A DNA stretch of 64,000 nucleotides, taken from Cronobacter sakazakii. GTDB taxonomy: Bacteria > Pseudomonadota > Gammaproteobacteria > Enterobacterales > Enterobacteriaceae. Positions 16,484 through 25,271 of this stretch are shown here, piece after piece (within the stretch, counting starts at the first letter, position 1; each line of letters opens with the position of its first letter). Location of the stretch: assembly GCF_000982825.1 (NCBI RefSeq), contig NZ_CP011047.1, forward strand, positions 2,232,001 to 2,296,000. The letters run 5' to 3'. The notes below the pieces were generated by a model that was not told the origin of the DNA, ran no database searches, and saw nothing but the letters and a program-made list of their open reading frames with translations. Both the position numbers and the translations under genes were made by a program.

Positions 16484-16538
16484 ATTAGCGCAAAACAACT
16501 CAAAACCCCGGAAGGTGTCGATTCGTCTTGCGCTAATG
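16484..16538. repeat. Inverted repeat downstream of fibre assembly gene
   Basis: Perfect 10-base arms ATTAGCGCAA (16484-16493) and TTGCGCTAAT (16529-16538) around a 35-base centre. Outer copies of AGCAAT (near 16454) and ATTGCT (near 16541) extend the symmetry loosely. It lies where the right end of a lambdoid prophage would be expected. It could be a large terminator stem, a recombinase site or a prophage-end remnant; I cannot decide. Confidence 0.5.
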
Positions 16539-16600
16539 CATTGCTTCTAGCCTAGTTTTCTACCACATCAACACGCTTCCACGCTGAACGGCTGCCTATT

Positions 16601-16891
16601 TTAAATAAACCCCTCTGTGTTAAGCCAGTACGAGTGATTATGGATTTCAGTTTTATCAGAATCCTTAAGGGTTCTCATACCAATCCCTTTGCATTTATTT
16701 GAGCAAAATTTATTATTTCTCGTTTCAGAGAAATTAGCACCACAAACTTTACAGCGAATGTCTTTCTTTACATTCCTTTTTCGGCTCAATTCCTTCCGTC
16801 TATTAAAGTGGATATAACAAAGCCTGACACCATATTCATAGCTAATAGATGCTATATTCTCTTTGCACCCTTTTCTGCAACATATTGCCAT
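16601..16891 (-). CDS. Small Cys-rich protein, putative zinc binder
   Basis: 96 residues, not recognised. Seen: an N-terminal MAICCRKGCKE segment, a Lys/Arg-rich middle, and a CKVCGANF...KFCSNKCKG pattern (about 47-68) that has the spacing of a treble-clef or zinc-ribbon finger. It begins 16 bases after the AlpA-like gene on the same strand, so the two are probably co-transcribed. Small zinc-finger proteins of this kind are common in phages and islands. The C-terminus (NHSYWLNTEGFI) has no recognised motif. Confidence 0.6.
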   Translation of the reverse strand: MAICCRKGCKENIASISYEYGVRLCYIHFNRRKELSRKRNVKKDIRCKVCGANFSETRNNKFCSNKCKGIGMRTLKDSDKTEIHNHSYWLNTEGFI

Positions 16892-16907
16892 TACATACCG
16901 TCCATGT

Positions 16908-17075
16908 TCACTTCACGCGGTTTTCCAACCATTCGTGTATGTCACTTAGCCTCCAACGAGAACTTCTGCCAAGTTTTATTGGCTTCATAAATTTTCCGTC
17001 CTGAATTTGCTTATAAATCCATTTATCAGTGACTTTCAGCGTTGCTGCGATCCACTTCATATCTACAAGTTGCAT
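16908..17075 (-). CDS. AlpA-like excisionase/regulator
   Basis: 55 residues from the ATG at 17075, beginning MQLVDMKWIAATLKVTDKWIYKQIQDGKF. This is the MerR-like winged helix-turn-helix of the AlpA/excisionase (HTH_17) group and ends SSRWRLSDIHEWLENRVK, the family's C-terminal helix. AlpA-type proteins activate integrase transcription or direct excision in P4-like and CP4-like elements. A longer in-frame start at 17165 exists but lacks homology and a good ribosome binding site. No integrase is adjacent on this side, so it may be an orphan from the disrupted satellite array to the right. Confidence 0.78.
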   Translation of the reverse strand: MQLVDMKWIAATLKVTDKWIYKQIQDGKFMKPIKLGRSSRWRLSDIHEWLENRVK

Positions 17076-17650
17076 GTCATTGTTTTCACTTCTTTCCACA
17101 CTGTTCTCCTGATGTGCCGCCCTTTCGCAAGATACTGGCTGTATAGGGCCACAAAGTGCAGGCAAAAGATCGCTCTAGAAATTGTCTTGACAATTCACTT
17201 CAGTTGCGAACTAGAGGGGAGGAAACGATTGATGGTGTAGTCTTTGTAAGATGCTCCGATAAAACCGCCTAAGTTGATCATGCAAAATGATCAAATGAGA
17301 CCTGCCATTAAAGTAAAAATGGTAAGATTCAGGTTGCTACCCACGCAGCATTTACTAGTATTTAAATCTTACAAACAGATCAAGATTGGAATATAAATTC
17401 AAACATTAATTAAAAACCCAGCCAATCAAACCAAATAAATAAAAATTAAAGATATATTTAAAGTCAGCGTAACCGATATATGGACAGCTATATCAAACAA
17501 CATCTTGCTGCAGATTGCTGAACATTGATTGCATGTTGAATGGAAGGCATCAGCTATACCACCGCAGTAAGTTGCGACAGGTGTTACCTGCTGCTTGTTA
17601 CAAGGCTGACTAATGTAGTGCTGGAAACATTACAGATTGAGTGCTGTGAC
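17076..17650. other. Gene-free AT-rich segment before IS903-type element
   Basis: About 575 bases with no open frame that I can support and no clear RNA gene. The part from 17,380 to 17,500 is strongly AT-rich. The alpA promoter must lie close to 17,080-17,170. The rest looks like non-coding debris next to the insertion sequence. Confidence 0.5.
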
Positions 17651-18707
17651 GGCTTTGTTGAATAAATCAGATTTCGGGTAAGTCTCCCCCGTAGCGGGTT
17701 GTGTTTTCAGGCAATACGCACGCTTTCAGGCATACCTGCTTTCGTCATTTTGTTCAGCGCTCGTACCAGGGCCATAGCCTCCGCAACCTGACCATCGTAG
17801 TCACGCAGCGTCAGTGAACCCCCGAACAGCTGTTTTACCCGGTACATCGCCGTTTCCGCTATCGAGCGACGGTTGTAATCTGTTGTCCATTTCCACCGCG
17901 CATTACTCCCGGTCATTCGCTGATTAGCCACTGCACGGTTACGGTCTGCATATTCACCGGGCCAGTAACCCGCACCTTTTCGGGGAGGGATAAGCGCGCT
18001 GATTTTCTTACGCCGCAGTTCATCGTGACATAGCCGGGTATCGTAAGCGCCATTGCCGGCGGCTGACCTGATTTTCCGGTGGGTTTGCCGGATTAACCCG
18101 GGGAAGGCCTCTGAGCCCGTAACGTTGTTCAGCGACAGGTCAGCGCAGATGATTTCATGTGTTTTACTGTCAACGGCGAGATGCAACTTTCGCCATATAC
18201 GACGGCGTTCCTGGCCATGCTTTTTGACTTTCCACTCGCCTTCACCGAAGACCTTCAGCCCGGTGGAATCAATCACCAGGTGTGCGATTTCACCCCGGGT
18301 GAACGTTTTGAAACTGACATTAACCGACTTTGCGCTCTTGCTGACACTGGTGTAATCCGGGCAGCGCAACGGAACATTCATCAGTGTAAAAATGGAATCA
18401 ATAAAACCCTGTGCAGCCCGCAGGGTCAACCTGAACACGCGTTTAATGACCAGAACGGTGGTGATGGCGAGATCAGAATAGCGCTGAGGTCTTCCCCGTG
18501 ATGAAGGCGTTGCCGACTCATACCAGGCCTGAATAGCTTCATCATCCAGCCAGAAAGTTATGGAGCCACGGTTGATGAGGGCTTTATTGTAGGTGGGCCA
18601 GTTGGTGATTTTGAACTTTTGCTTTGCCACGGAACGGTCTGCGTTGTCGGGAAGATGCGTGATCTGATCCTTCAACTCAGCAAAAGTTCGATTTATTCAA
18701 CAAAGCC
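17651..18707 (-). mobile_element. IS903-type insertion sequence (IS5 family)
   Basis: Perfect 18-base terminal inverted repeats, GGCTTTGTTGAATAAATC at 17651-17668 and its complement at 18690-18707, enclose 1057 bases, the known length of IS903. One transposase gene fills it on the minus strand. The 9-base flanks (TGCTGTGAC on the left, AAGAAAAAG on the right) do not match, so there is no target duplication. This means a deletion or recombination has altered at least one side since insertion. Confidence 0.95.
17707..18675 (-). CDS. IS903-type transposase (IS5 family)
   Basis: 322 residues (IS903 transposase is about 307; the start at 18675 may be slightly early). It has the DDE transposase layout: VIDSTGLKVFGEGEWKVKKHG around the first Asp, then ICADLSLNNVTGSEAFPGL, GNGAYDTRLCHDEL near the second Asp, and a C-terminal RRSIAETAMYRVKQLFGG with the catalytic Glu. 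It is a cut-and-paste enzyme acting on the 18-base ends described for the element. The frame is intact, so the copy is probably active. Confidence 0.93.
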   Translation of the reverse strand: MKDQITHLPDNADRSVAKQKFKITNWPTYNKALINRGSITFWLDDEAIQAWYESATPSSRGRPQRYSDLAITTVLVIKRVFRLTLRAAQGFIDSIFTLMNVPLRCPDYTSVSKSAKSVNVSFKTFTRGEIAHLVIDSTGLKVFGEGEWKVKKHGQERRRIWRKLHLAVDSKTHEIICADLSLNNVTGSEAFPGLIRQTHRKIRSAAGNGAYDTRLCHDELRRKKISALIPPRKGAGYWPGEYADRNRAVANQRMTGSNARWKWTTDYNRRSIAETAMYRVKQLFGGSLTLRDYDGQVAEAMALVRALNKMTKAGMPESVRIA

Positions 18708-18863
18708 AAGAAAAAGATCTACGGAACGCGAGAAGAAGCCCGCAGTGATATTTTTGATTACATCGAAATGTTTTATAACAGTAAGCGTCGGCATGGTTCT
18801 AGCGAACAGATGTCACCGACAGAATATGAAAAACAGTATTATCAACGGCTCGGAAGTGTCTAG
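18708..18863 (+). pseudogene. 3' stump of IS3-family transposase OrfB
   Basis: 51 codons in frame from the IS903 edge to TAG encode KIYGTREEARSDIFDYIEMF and then YNSKRRHGSSEQMSPTEYE. This is the standard C-terminal end of IS3-family OrfB integrase-core transposases (the FDYIExFYN..RRH motif). Everything upstream, including the first two catalytic acids, is missing. The sequence on the other side of IS903 is not the missing half, so this is a remnant left by deletion. The old right end of the IS3 element probably lies within the next about 25 bases (around GATTATCCGTGGCGATTCA). Confidence 0.85.
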
Positions 18864-19078
18864 ATTATCCGTGGCGATTCATTATGCAGAGGATCAATTT
18901 TATTATTTCAGGCTTGAGATGGTTAGGTTTATCTGCAGCAGAATGCGTTCAGACCTTCATAAACAGCAGCGCAGTGATACTCTGCAATTTATGAAGACCT
19001 GTTCAGGATAATCACTTACATCTAAAATAGCTGCAATGACTATTTTTGATATAAATATTAATTACACAATCATAATTA

Positions 19079-20329
19079 TCAACGTTTCGCTACAATCTTG
19101 CCTGTTGTGTTATCCAAACGATATTGCGAAATAGTACCATCCACAATATATTGGATTACAGCCTGTACTGTAGCCAGAGGGACATGAAACCATTCTTTCG
19201 GTGTATAAACCTGTCCAGTATGACTTTTGAGTGTAATATTAAGGCGACGCGTTGCTAGAAAGCCATGTACTAAGGCTTCAAGTTTTTGTGCATTTAAATT
19301 GAAACATTGGCTGGTGGCTACAATTCTGACAGGTGCCTCAAGAAAAGTACGGTCTTTTTCAGCATTTTTGATTCGCTGTTCTACAGTCGTTTCAGTAAAG
19401 CCAATTTTGTATAAATTTTGTTTATAAGGTATGAGCGCTGGATCTTTACTCTTAGTTGCAAGTATATAAACTAAACCAGATGGAACAGAAACATCTGAAG
19501 GTATCAGTTTCTGACCATTGAGTTGCACTTTGCGCCCTTCTTTGTCCCTCACTAAGCCATGAGTTAAGGACTGATAGAGCATATTCATTTCAGTGCCGTT
19601 TTCAAATATCAGGTGTAAACGCGCATTATAAGTACTGTATTCACGCAGACGCTCACCAGCACTATGCACGTAGCCAACCACGCCGTTAAGAACAAAAAAG
19701 TCGCCTTCGCTAATTTTCAACTTGTGCGTAAAACGTTCCAGGGAAAAAATGCCATTTTTTAAACCACCCCGTAGTTGAAGAAAAAGAGGCTCAAACCGCT
19801 GGAAATCGGGGCAAGGCTGCCGCTGAGCAATTTCATCGGGTTGCTCTTTTCTATCAACCGAAACATGCGTAATACTGAAAATATCAGGCTCATCGAAATT
19901 TAATAGTTCGTCATCGTCATCTGCAAATATGTCTTCCAATGAGGTAACAAGTTCTGATTTATTGATATAAGCGGGTGATTCAGACTCTGCGGCCAAGTTG
20001 GTATGTATATAGTCCGAACTATTTGATTCAAGTAAGTTATAGAAATCTATGGATCTTAGTTGTAAACACAGGTCCGGGTTCTCTTTAATACTCTTTAAGC
20101 GCCTTGCAAGGCGCTTTTCATCAAGAGATACCGTATTTCCTTCAGTTGGAAGCCGACCATGCTGTTCGTAATACGCTACGATTTCTGAAAATTGATTACC
20201 ATACAGATTAACTAAGCCAGATTTGGGTTTTAGCGGTTGCACGTCAAGCAGGTCGAATTCATCGTCCTCTGAAATGATGCTATTCAATGTCGATTTACCA
20301 GACAGGTGATTAGTCGATAAACGGATCAT
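19079..20329 (-). CDS. GIY-YIG (T5orf172-type) domain protein, last gene of Hma-like operon
   Basis: 416 residues. The C-terminal about 130 residues form a GIY-YIG-like nuclease domain of the T5orf172/Mug113 kind: GLVYILATKSK (from about 285), LYKIGFTETTVEQRIKNA (about 306-323, with the conserved Arg) and LEALVHGFL (about 350-358, with the conserved Glu). The N-terminal 280 residues are not recognised; they contain a conserved-looking YYEQHGRLPTEGNTVSLDEKRLARRLKSI segment. The start lies one base past the helicase stop codon, so the two are co-translated. GIY-YIG domains cut DNA, so this could be an effector nuclease. That role is inferred. Confidence 0.75.
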   Translation of the reverse strand: MIRLSTNHLSGKSTLNSIISEDDEFDLLDVQPLKPKSGLVNLYGNQFSEIVAYYEQHGRLPTEGNTVSLDEKRLARRLKSIKENPDLCLQLRSIDFYNLLESNSSDYIHTNLAAESESPAYINKSELVTSLEDIFADDDDELLNFDEPDIFSITHVSVDRKEQPDEIAQRQPCPDFQRFEPLFLQLRGGLKNGIFSLERFTHKLKISEGDFFVLNGVVGYVHSAGERLREYSTYNARLHLIFENGTEMNMLYQSLTHGLVRDKEGRKVQLNGQKLIPSDVSVPSGLVYILATKSKDPALIPYKQNLYKIGFTETTVEQRIKNAEKDRTFLEAPVRIVATSQCFNLNAQKLEALVHGFLATRRLNITLKSHTGQVYTPKEWFHVPLATVQAVIQYIVDGTISQYRLDNTTGKIVAKR

Positions 20330-20330
20330 A

Positions 20331-22343
20331 TTACTGTCCCTTTTTTGCGATCTGTTGCTGTTTCATCTTACGTATAAACGCTAAAGCTTCCGCATACCGT
20401 ACTTCAATCGGGTCACTTGAGTTCAACGATGGTTCTTGTCCGTGCTCTTTTTTGAATTGTTTAATCTTCGGCCAAAGGATTACAGCTTCCTCTTCAGAAA
20501 CTTGAGATTTACTAGCACTGACAGCCTCCTGAATGGTTTTCAGCATAGGAGCCGTAACCGATTTAGAGAGGATCTCATAAGCGCCATGAAATGGATTAAT
20601 AGAATCAATCAGATCTATATCAAGATTGTCTATGCAAAGGAACTTCTCGCCCATTTTAAGAAACTGTTTTCCAACAACGCTTGAACTGGATTCCATCCCA
20701 GAATTATCTCCCATGTCTATTACGGCATCAGGTGGCAGGTCTTCACCCTCGAACAATCCACCTTGCTGAGTAATTAGCATACTTTGTAGGATACCCTGCC
20801 TTATTTGTTCTTGTTCTTCTTCAGTCAAGTCAGGGTAAAGAGTTTGAATCACTGCAGGCAATGCCATCTGAGTGATAGTCTCAGAAGGTGTGGTTTCACT
20901 GATTGCTTCTTTTACCGTTTGTTCGTTAGCCATTAACGTGGCCATAATCTCATTCTTGTCGCCATTAAGAATGTCGAGCACTTTTTGAGATACAGGTGTG
21001 CTTGATGAATCGTCAACTAATAAGGTATTCGGCGGCAGTGGTTTTCCGTCCCATTGCGAACGAGGTTTGAACTGGATACTGGGGGCAAGAATCTGTTCCA
21101 TTAATAACGAGGTCGTAATCGCTTTTAGCATGTTGTTGACCGATGATTTCACATCATCATCCTGCGCATCTGGCTGGGCAATTAAGTTGGTGAACTGCGC
21201 ATGTTTTTTGCCAATACAATCGCGTGTGGCACGGCCAATAATCTGTACAATTTCTGTTAACGAACTACGGTAACCGATGGTCAAAACATGTTCACAGAAT
21301 GGCCAATCAAAACCTTCTTTGGCCATACCCAACGCGATAATAATGTCTATGTCATCGGCAGCTTTGATATTACGCAGATAGGCTTGGATTTTTGGCCTTT
21401 CAATGGGGTTATCATCGACCAGATTAGCTAATTTAAGCAAACGTCCATCTTTAGCCTCAATATGGTATACACCTGTGGCCGAGTCACGTTTTAACACATT
21501 TCCCAAAACATCCAGAATAGCATCTACTTCTCCATGCTTATCCTTAGTTGATTCACCAGAGTTAACATTTGGAATATGAATTATAGTTTTCTTACTGGCA
21601 TCAAGAACTGAGGGTAAAGCTTCGATGTAAGGACCTTGGTAAAAGTGATAGCCAATACCCAAGGATTTCAAGTATTGGTAACCGTTTAGCTGCTCATAGT
21701 AGGTATAAGTAACCTTTGTGAACAATGCTTCATCTTCGGCCAACAAGATAGGCACCGTATCGCCCCGAAAGTAAGAGCCAGTCATAGCGATAATGTGCGC
21801 ACTTGATTTTTTCATCAAATCATCTATGAGGCTACCCAAGCGGTTATCACCGTCGGCTGAAACATGGTGGAACTCATCAATAGCTACAAGACAATTATCA
21901 AAATCAGTCACTGCTAATTTTTCAAAAGCAAAACGCAAGGTTGCGTGAGTACACACAAGAATCTTGTCATAACTGGACATAAACCGCTGGAAAGCTTTGA
22001 CCTTACCCGACTCACCGCCATCAACGCATAGGTTATTTTCCGGTTTAACAACCCAGTCAGCGAAAAAACCATGCTCACTCAGCTTAGTATCTTGAAATGA
22101 ACCCCCGATAGATTTTTCAGGAACCGCGACTATCACTTTACGCAAGCCCTGATGTTTCAGCTTATCCAAGCCAAGAAACATAAGTGCACGCGATTTTCCG
22201 CACGCCGGTGGTGCTTTGATCAAAAGATACTGGCTACCACGTTCAGCAAAAGCTCGGGCTTGCATTTCACGCATACCCATTGAGTTAAGGTTAGAGCTTT
22301 GACCCGTTTGACTATACTCGACATGTAGAAGGTTTTTCATCAT
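20331..22343 (-). CDS. DEAD-like superfamily 2 helicase of Hma-like defence operon
   Basis: 670 residues. Helicase motifs are clear: Walker A in KAPPACGKSRA (43-53), motif II DEFHH (156-160), motif III-like MTGSYF (187-192), and motif VI QIIGRATRD (367-375). The C-terminal 270 residues lack a recognised domain and contain an acidic stretch around 530-560. The protein resembles the helicase of restriction-like defence systems rather than a housekeeping helicase. It is encoded between a DNA methylase and a GIY-YIG protein, all on one strand with short gaps. The combination of helicase, methylase and GHKL ATPase is the definition of the Hma type. Confidence 0.82.
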   Translation of the reverse strand: MMKNLLHVEYSQTGQSSNLNSMGMREMQARAFAERGSQYLLIKAPPACGKSRALMFLGLDKLKHQGLRKVIVAVPEKSIGGSFQDTKLSEHGFFADWVVKPENNLCVDGGESGKVKAFQRFMSSYDKILVCTHATLRFAFEKLAVTDFDNCLVAIDEFHHVSADGDNRLGSLIDDLMKKSSAHIIAMTGSYFRGDTVPILLAEDEALFTKVTYTYYEQLNGYQYLKSLGIGYHFYQGPYIEALPSVLDASKKTIIHIPNVNSGESTKDKHGEVDAILDVLGNVLKRDSATGVYHIEAKDGRLLKLANLVDDNPIERPKIQAYLRNIKAADDIDIIIALGMAKEGFDWPFCEHVLTIGYRSSLTEIVQIIGRATRDCIGKKHAQFTNLIAQPDAQDDDVKSSVNNMLKAITTSLLMEQILAPSIQFKPRSQWDGKPLPPNTLLVDDSSSTPVSQKVLDILNGDKNEIMATLMANEQTVKEAISETTPSETITQMALPAVIQTLYPDLTEEEQEQIRQGILQSMLITQQGGLFEGEDLPPDAVIDMGDNSGMESSSSVVGKQFLKMGEKFLCIDNLDIDLIDSINPFHGAYEILSKSVTAPMLKTIQEAVSASKSQVSEEEAVILWPKIKQFKKEHGQEPSLNSSDPIEVRYAEALAFIRKMKQQQIAKKGQ

Positions 22344-22396
22344 TAGTCCTTAAATTTCATTAGTGCCTTTATCTACTATAAGTTCATAAAACAGTA

Positions 22397-25075
22397 TCAG
22401 TTTTGAACCAGTGCCTCGTAACGTGCTAGCAAGCAACTTAATCGGTCGGTAGCATCTTTAAAGGGGCGATCCCGATAAAGCCTATCAACTGCTTTATCAA
22501 GCGCCTGATGTGCGGTTAGCAACTCATGCGGCATCTTGTCAGGATCATACAACTCAGCTAAGGAACAACCAGGGAATTCTTCTCGAGTTAGAATGACCTC
22601 TTCAGCTAGTCCTTCAATCGTTTTACGTTGAGAATCAGTTACTTCAGGCCAAGGAAATGGGTTATATACTAGTTTTGCTGAATAGCGATAATCACTTTTA
22701 ATTCGGCCTGCGATCATTCTCATCCAATCGTTATGTAATAAGGATGAAATAATTCCAAATTCGAATAATGTACCATCTGGAATCATCAAATTCGCATCTG
22801 AGCAAATAACCTCATGAGAGTAAAAACCAATTGGAATATATACCCGTCTTTCAGAGGAGTGCCTAGGAACAAGAATATAACTACCTGAGATAGGCTGTCT
22901 AATTTCGTCAAATAAATGTGGTGTTAGTGCCTTTTTTCTTGTACTTAATTTAGTGCTTTTTGCGCGAAATTCCGAAACTTTTTGAATCCGATTAAAAACA
23001 TTAGGAGCCTTCTTTATGTCAAGTTCTGATAAATTAACCAACCATAAACACCAACGCTCTTTGGAATTCAGAAACTCATCAGCTCCTAAAATAGGTTTTA
23101 TCCACTTTTCAGCTAAAGGCTCTTGGTTGAGTAAATCTTCACGCTCAGATCGATTTAGCAATAAATTGCCATCATCTGTAGGTTGATTACCTTTAACCAT
23201 GATCTTTGTATTCTTCAAATGTGGTTTACTACGAGTTTGGACCGTAGTGTTAGTACCTTCAATCAAATAAGGGCTGATATTATGCACTGTTTGGATATGT
23301 ATCTCCCCACCTATCTCATGATATATTTTCCCTAACTTTGATCGACTAGTTAACCCTACGATAATTACATGAACAGCAGCTTTGTCACGAGCGTTATTCG
23401 CCCAAATAAATGTAGGGTAAGCAAATTTTATTTTCAATCCTAGATTAAAAATCGATGGCCAAAGAGTAGCTACCTGTTCACCTTGACAAAGCGAATTTGT
23501 TGCCACTAATGCCAATTCAGAAGATGTATTTTGAATATATTGTGCCCCTTTCCAGAACCAGCAAGCAACATAATCCAAATTACCTAATGTCTTAAAGCCA
23601 TTAAATACAGATAACATATCGGCTTTCTGCAGTTCGGTACGTTCGCGAGTACCTAAAAATGGCGGATTACCTATTACATATACTTCCTGCTCAGGTGTTT
23701 TCGGGCAAATCCTATTCCAATCTAATTGCAAGCTATTTCCACTATAAATATTTCCACTTTCACGTAAAGGCAACGCAGGTGGAGCAAAACCAAACGCTCG
23801 TTCCCACTGGCTATTTAATTGATGTTCGGCCAGCCAGAGGGATAACCTTGCTATCTCGCAAGCGAAGTCGTCAATTTCAATACCATAAAACTGTGAAAGA
23901 TGTAGCCCACTCATCGAAAAACCTTGTGGTTCCAGCTCTTTCAGGGCATCAATGACTTTCATCTCTAATTTTCGTAGTTCTTTGTAAGATACGATTAGAA
24001 AGTTTCCTGACCCGCAGGCAGGATCAAATATCTTTATTTCAGTAAGACGAACTAGTAGAGCCTTTAAACCTTTCGGGCTACGCAATTGTTTGTTCAGCTC
24101 AGTTTCCAACGGCTCCAGGAACAGCGGCTTTATCACCTTCATTATGTTGCTGTACGAGGTATAGTGCTGCCCCAAACGACTACGTTGCTCGACGTCTATC
24201 ACCGCCTGGAACATACTTCCGAAAATATCAGGGTTGATTTCACTCCAGTCCATCGTGCCACATTCAAGCAGCATCTTACGGCCTTTTTTGCCTAGTTCTG
24301 GAATAGGCTCATCAGAGGAAAAAAGCCCTCCATTTACATAAGGAAATGCCGCTAAATGAGTAGGTATCTTTTGTCGTTGCTGGCTAGCTGGAGCCGCGTT
24401 AAGGACAGTGAATAATTGATAGAGGAAGGTATCAAGATCGCTACCATCTTCCTCGGTGTAACTCTTGATCGCAGAGGTGAACTGAGCTGCTTCAAATATA
24501 CCTGTATCTTCGGCGAACAGACAGAATAGCAAACGTGTCAGGAAGACGTTAAGAGCATGAATATCTTCTGGTTTACTGAGATCATTGTGGACACGAATGA
24601 GATCAAACAGCTTGCCCATCTTCTCTGCAGCTTTAACATCTGCGGGGTTCTCACTACTTATAATTGCCTTTTCTAAACCAGCTAAAGGTAAGAAAAAGCC
24701 ATAGTTGCTATAAAGTTCATCTAGCTCAATATCGAGTCTCTCTTTACTACATGTATCCCACGCTAAAAATCGAACATAATCAGTAACTAATACAAAACGT
24801 ATCTTGTTTTTCGCTATGACTGAATCAACGATACGTAACTCAAAAGCCTCATCAAGGTCTTCTTTGTCATTGACACTTTGAAAATAGAGTTTATTTTTCA
24901 AACCAACATGACCAGTTTCCTTGGCAACATTACGGCTACTGCCTTGTCGAACCTGTGTGATCGTTGCTTTAGGGAAGTCAAAGGCTGCCATAAATCCATA
25001 AATGAACTCATCCCGGTCTAGTTCACGGGTAAGTTGCTCGAGTTGTTCAAATATTTTTGCCTGATTAACGGCCAT
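22397..25075 (-). CDS. N6-adenine DNA methylase of Hma-like defence operon
   Basis: 892 residues. A class I SAM-dependent DNA methylase core is clear: LGQHYTS (301-307), motif I FDPACGSGNFL (350-360) and catalytic motif IV NPPF (470-473), the gamma-class N6-adenine order. The C-terminal third (about 620-800) may hold a target recognition domain (WCLWLVNLSELD, SGSYILVPRHSSERR), as in single-chain MmeI/type IIG proteins. In the N-terminal 150 residues I see no PD-(D/E)xK nuclease triad, unlike MmeI, so it may methylate without cutting. It starts behind AAAGGA at about 196 bases from the ATPase gene. Confidence 0.85.
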   Translation of the reverse strand: MAVNQAKIFEQLEQLTRELDRDEFIYGFMAAFDFPKATITQVRQGSSRNVAKETGHVGLKNKLYFQSVNDKEDLDEAFELRIVDSVIAKNKIRFVLVTDYVRFLAWDTCSKERLDIELDELYSNYGFFLPLAGLEKAIISSENPADVKAAEKMGKLFDLIRVHNDLSKPEDIHALNVFLTRLLFCLFAEDTGIFEAAQFTSAIKSYTEEDGSDLDTFLYQLFTVLNAAPASQQRQKIPTHLAAFPYVNGGLFSSDEPIPELGKKGRKMLLECGTMDWSEINPDIFGSMFQAVIDVEQRSRLGQHYTSYSNIMKVIKPLFLEPLETELNKQLRSPKGLKALLVRLTEIKIFDPACGSGNFLIVSYKELRKLEMKVIDALKELEPQGFSMSGLHLSQFYGIEIDDFACEIARLSLWLAEHQLNSQWERAFGFAPPALPLRESGNIYSGNSLQLDWNRICPKTPEQEVYVIGNPPFLGTRERTELQKADMLSVFNGFKTLGNLDYVACWFWKGAQYIQNTSSELALVATNSLCQGEQVATLWPSIFNLGLKIKFAYPTFIWANNARDKAAVHVIIVGLTSRSKLGKIYHEIGGEIHIQTVHNISPYLIEGTNTTVQTRSKPHLKNTKIMVKGNQPTDDGNLLLNRSEREDLLNQEPLAEKWIKPILGADEFLNSKERWCLWLVNLSELDIKKAPNVFNRIQKVSEFRAKSTKLSTRKKALTPHLFDEIRQPISGSYILVPRHSSERRVYIPIGFYSHEVICSDANLMIPDGTLFEFGIISSLLHNDWMRMIAGRIKSDYRYSAKLVYNPFPWPEVTDSQRKTIEGLAEEVILTREEFPGCSLAELYDPDKMPHELLTAHQALDKAVDRLYRDRPFKDATDRLSCLLARYEALVQN

Positions 25076-25184
25076 CAGTAATCCTTTAGGGTATGTCAGA
25101 TTTTTAGTAACAATTGTAATGGGTTAAAAAAATCCAGAAGGTCTAAACCTTAAAAGTGCTCAACCTTGTAAGGCAGCATATTAA

Positions 25185-25250
25185 CCTCAGCGACGCCAAC
25201 CCTCAGCGATGAACAAGCTCCATAGTGCGGATAGAATTTGTCCGCTGAGG
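25185..25250. repeat. CCTCAGCG repeats in methylase-ATPase gap
   Basis: The word CCTCAGCG occurs at 25185-25192 and 25201-25208 as direct copies 16 bases apart, with an inverted copy at 25243-25250. The repeats lie in the only long gap (196 bases) of the defence operon. They can fold into alternative hairpins or bind a protein. Function is unknown. Confidence 0.5.
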
Positions 25251-25271
25251 TGAAGTAAATTCTTTTCATGC

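Noticed and set aside
14980..16600. A shufflon or invertible fibre cassette
   Set aside because: No alternative fibre ends, no Din/Gin-type invertase gene and no repeated crossover sites are visible; only one inverted repeat lies outside the genes.
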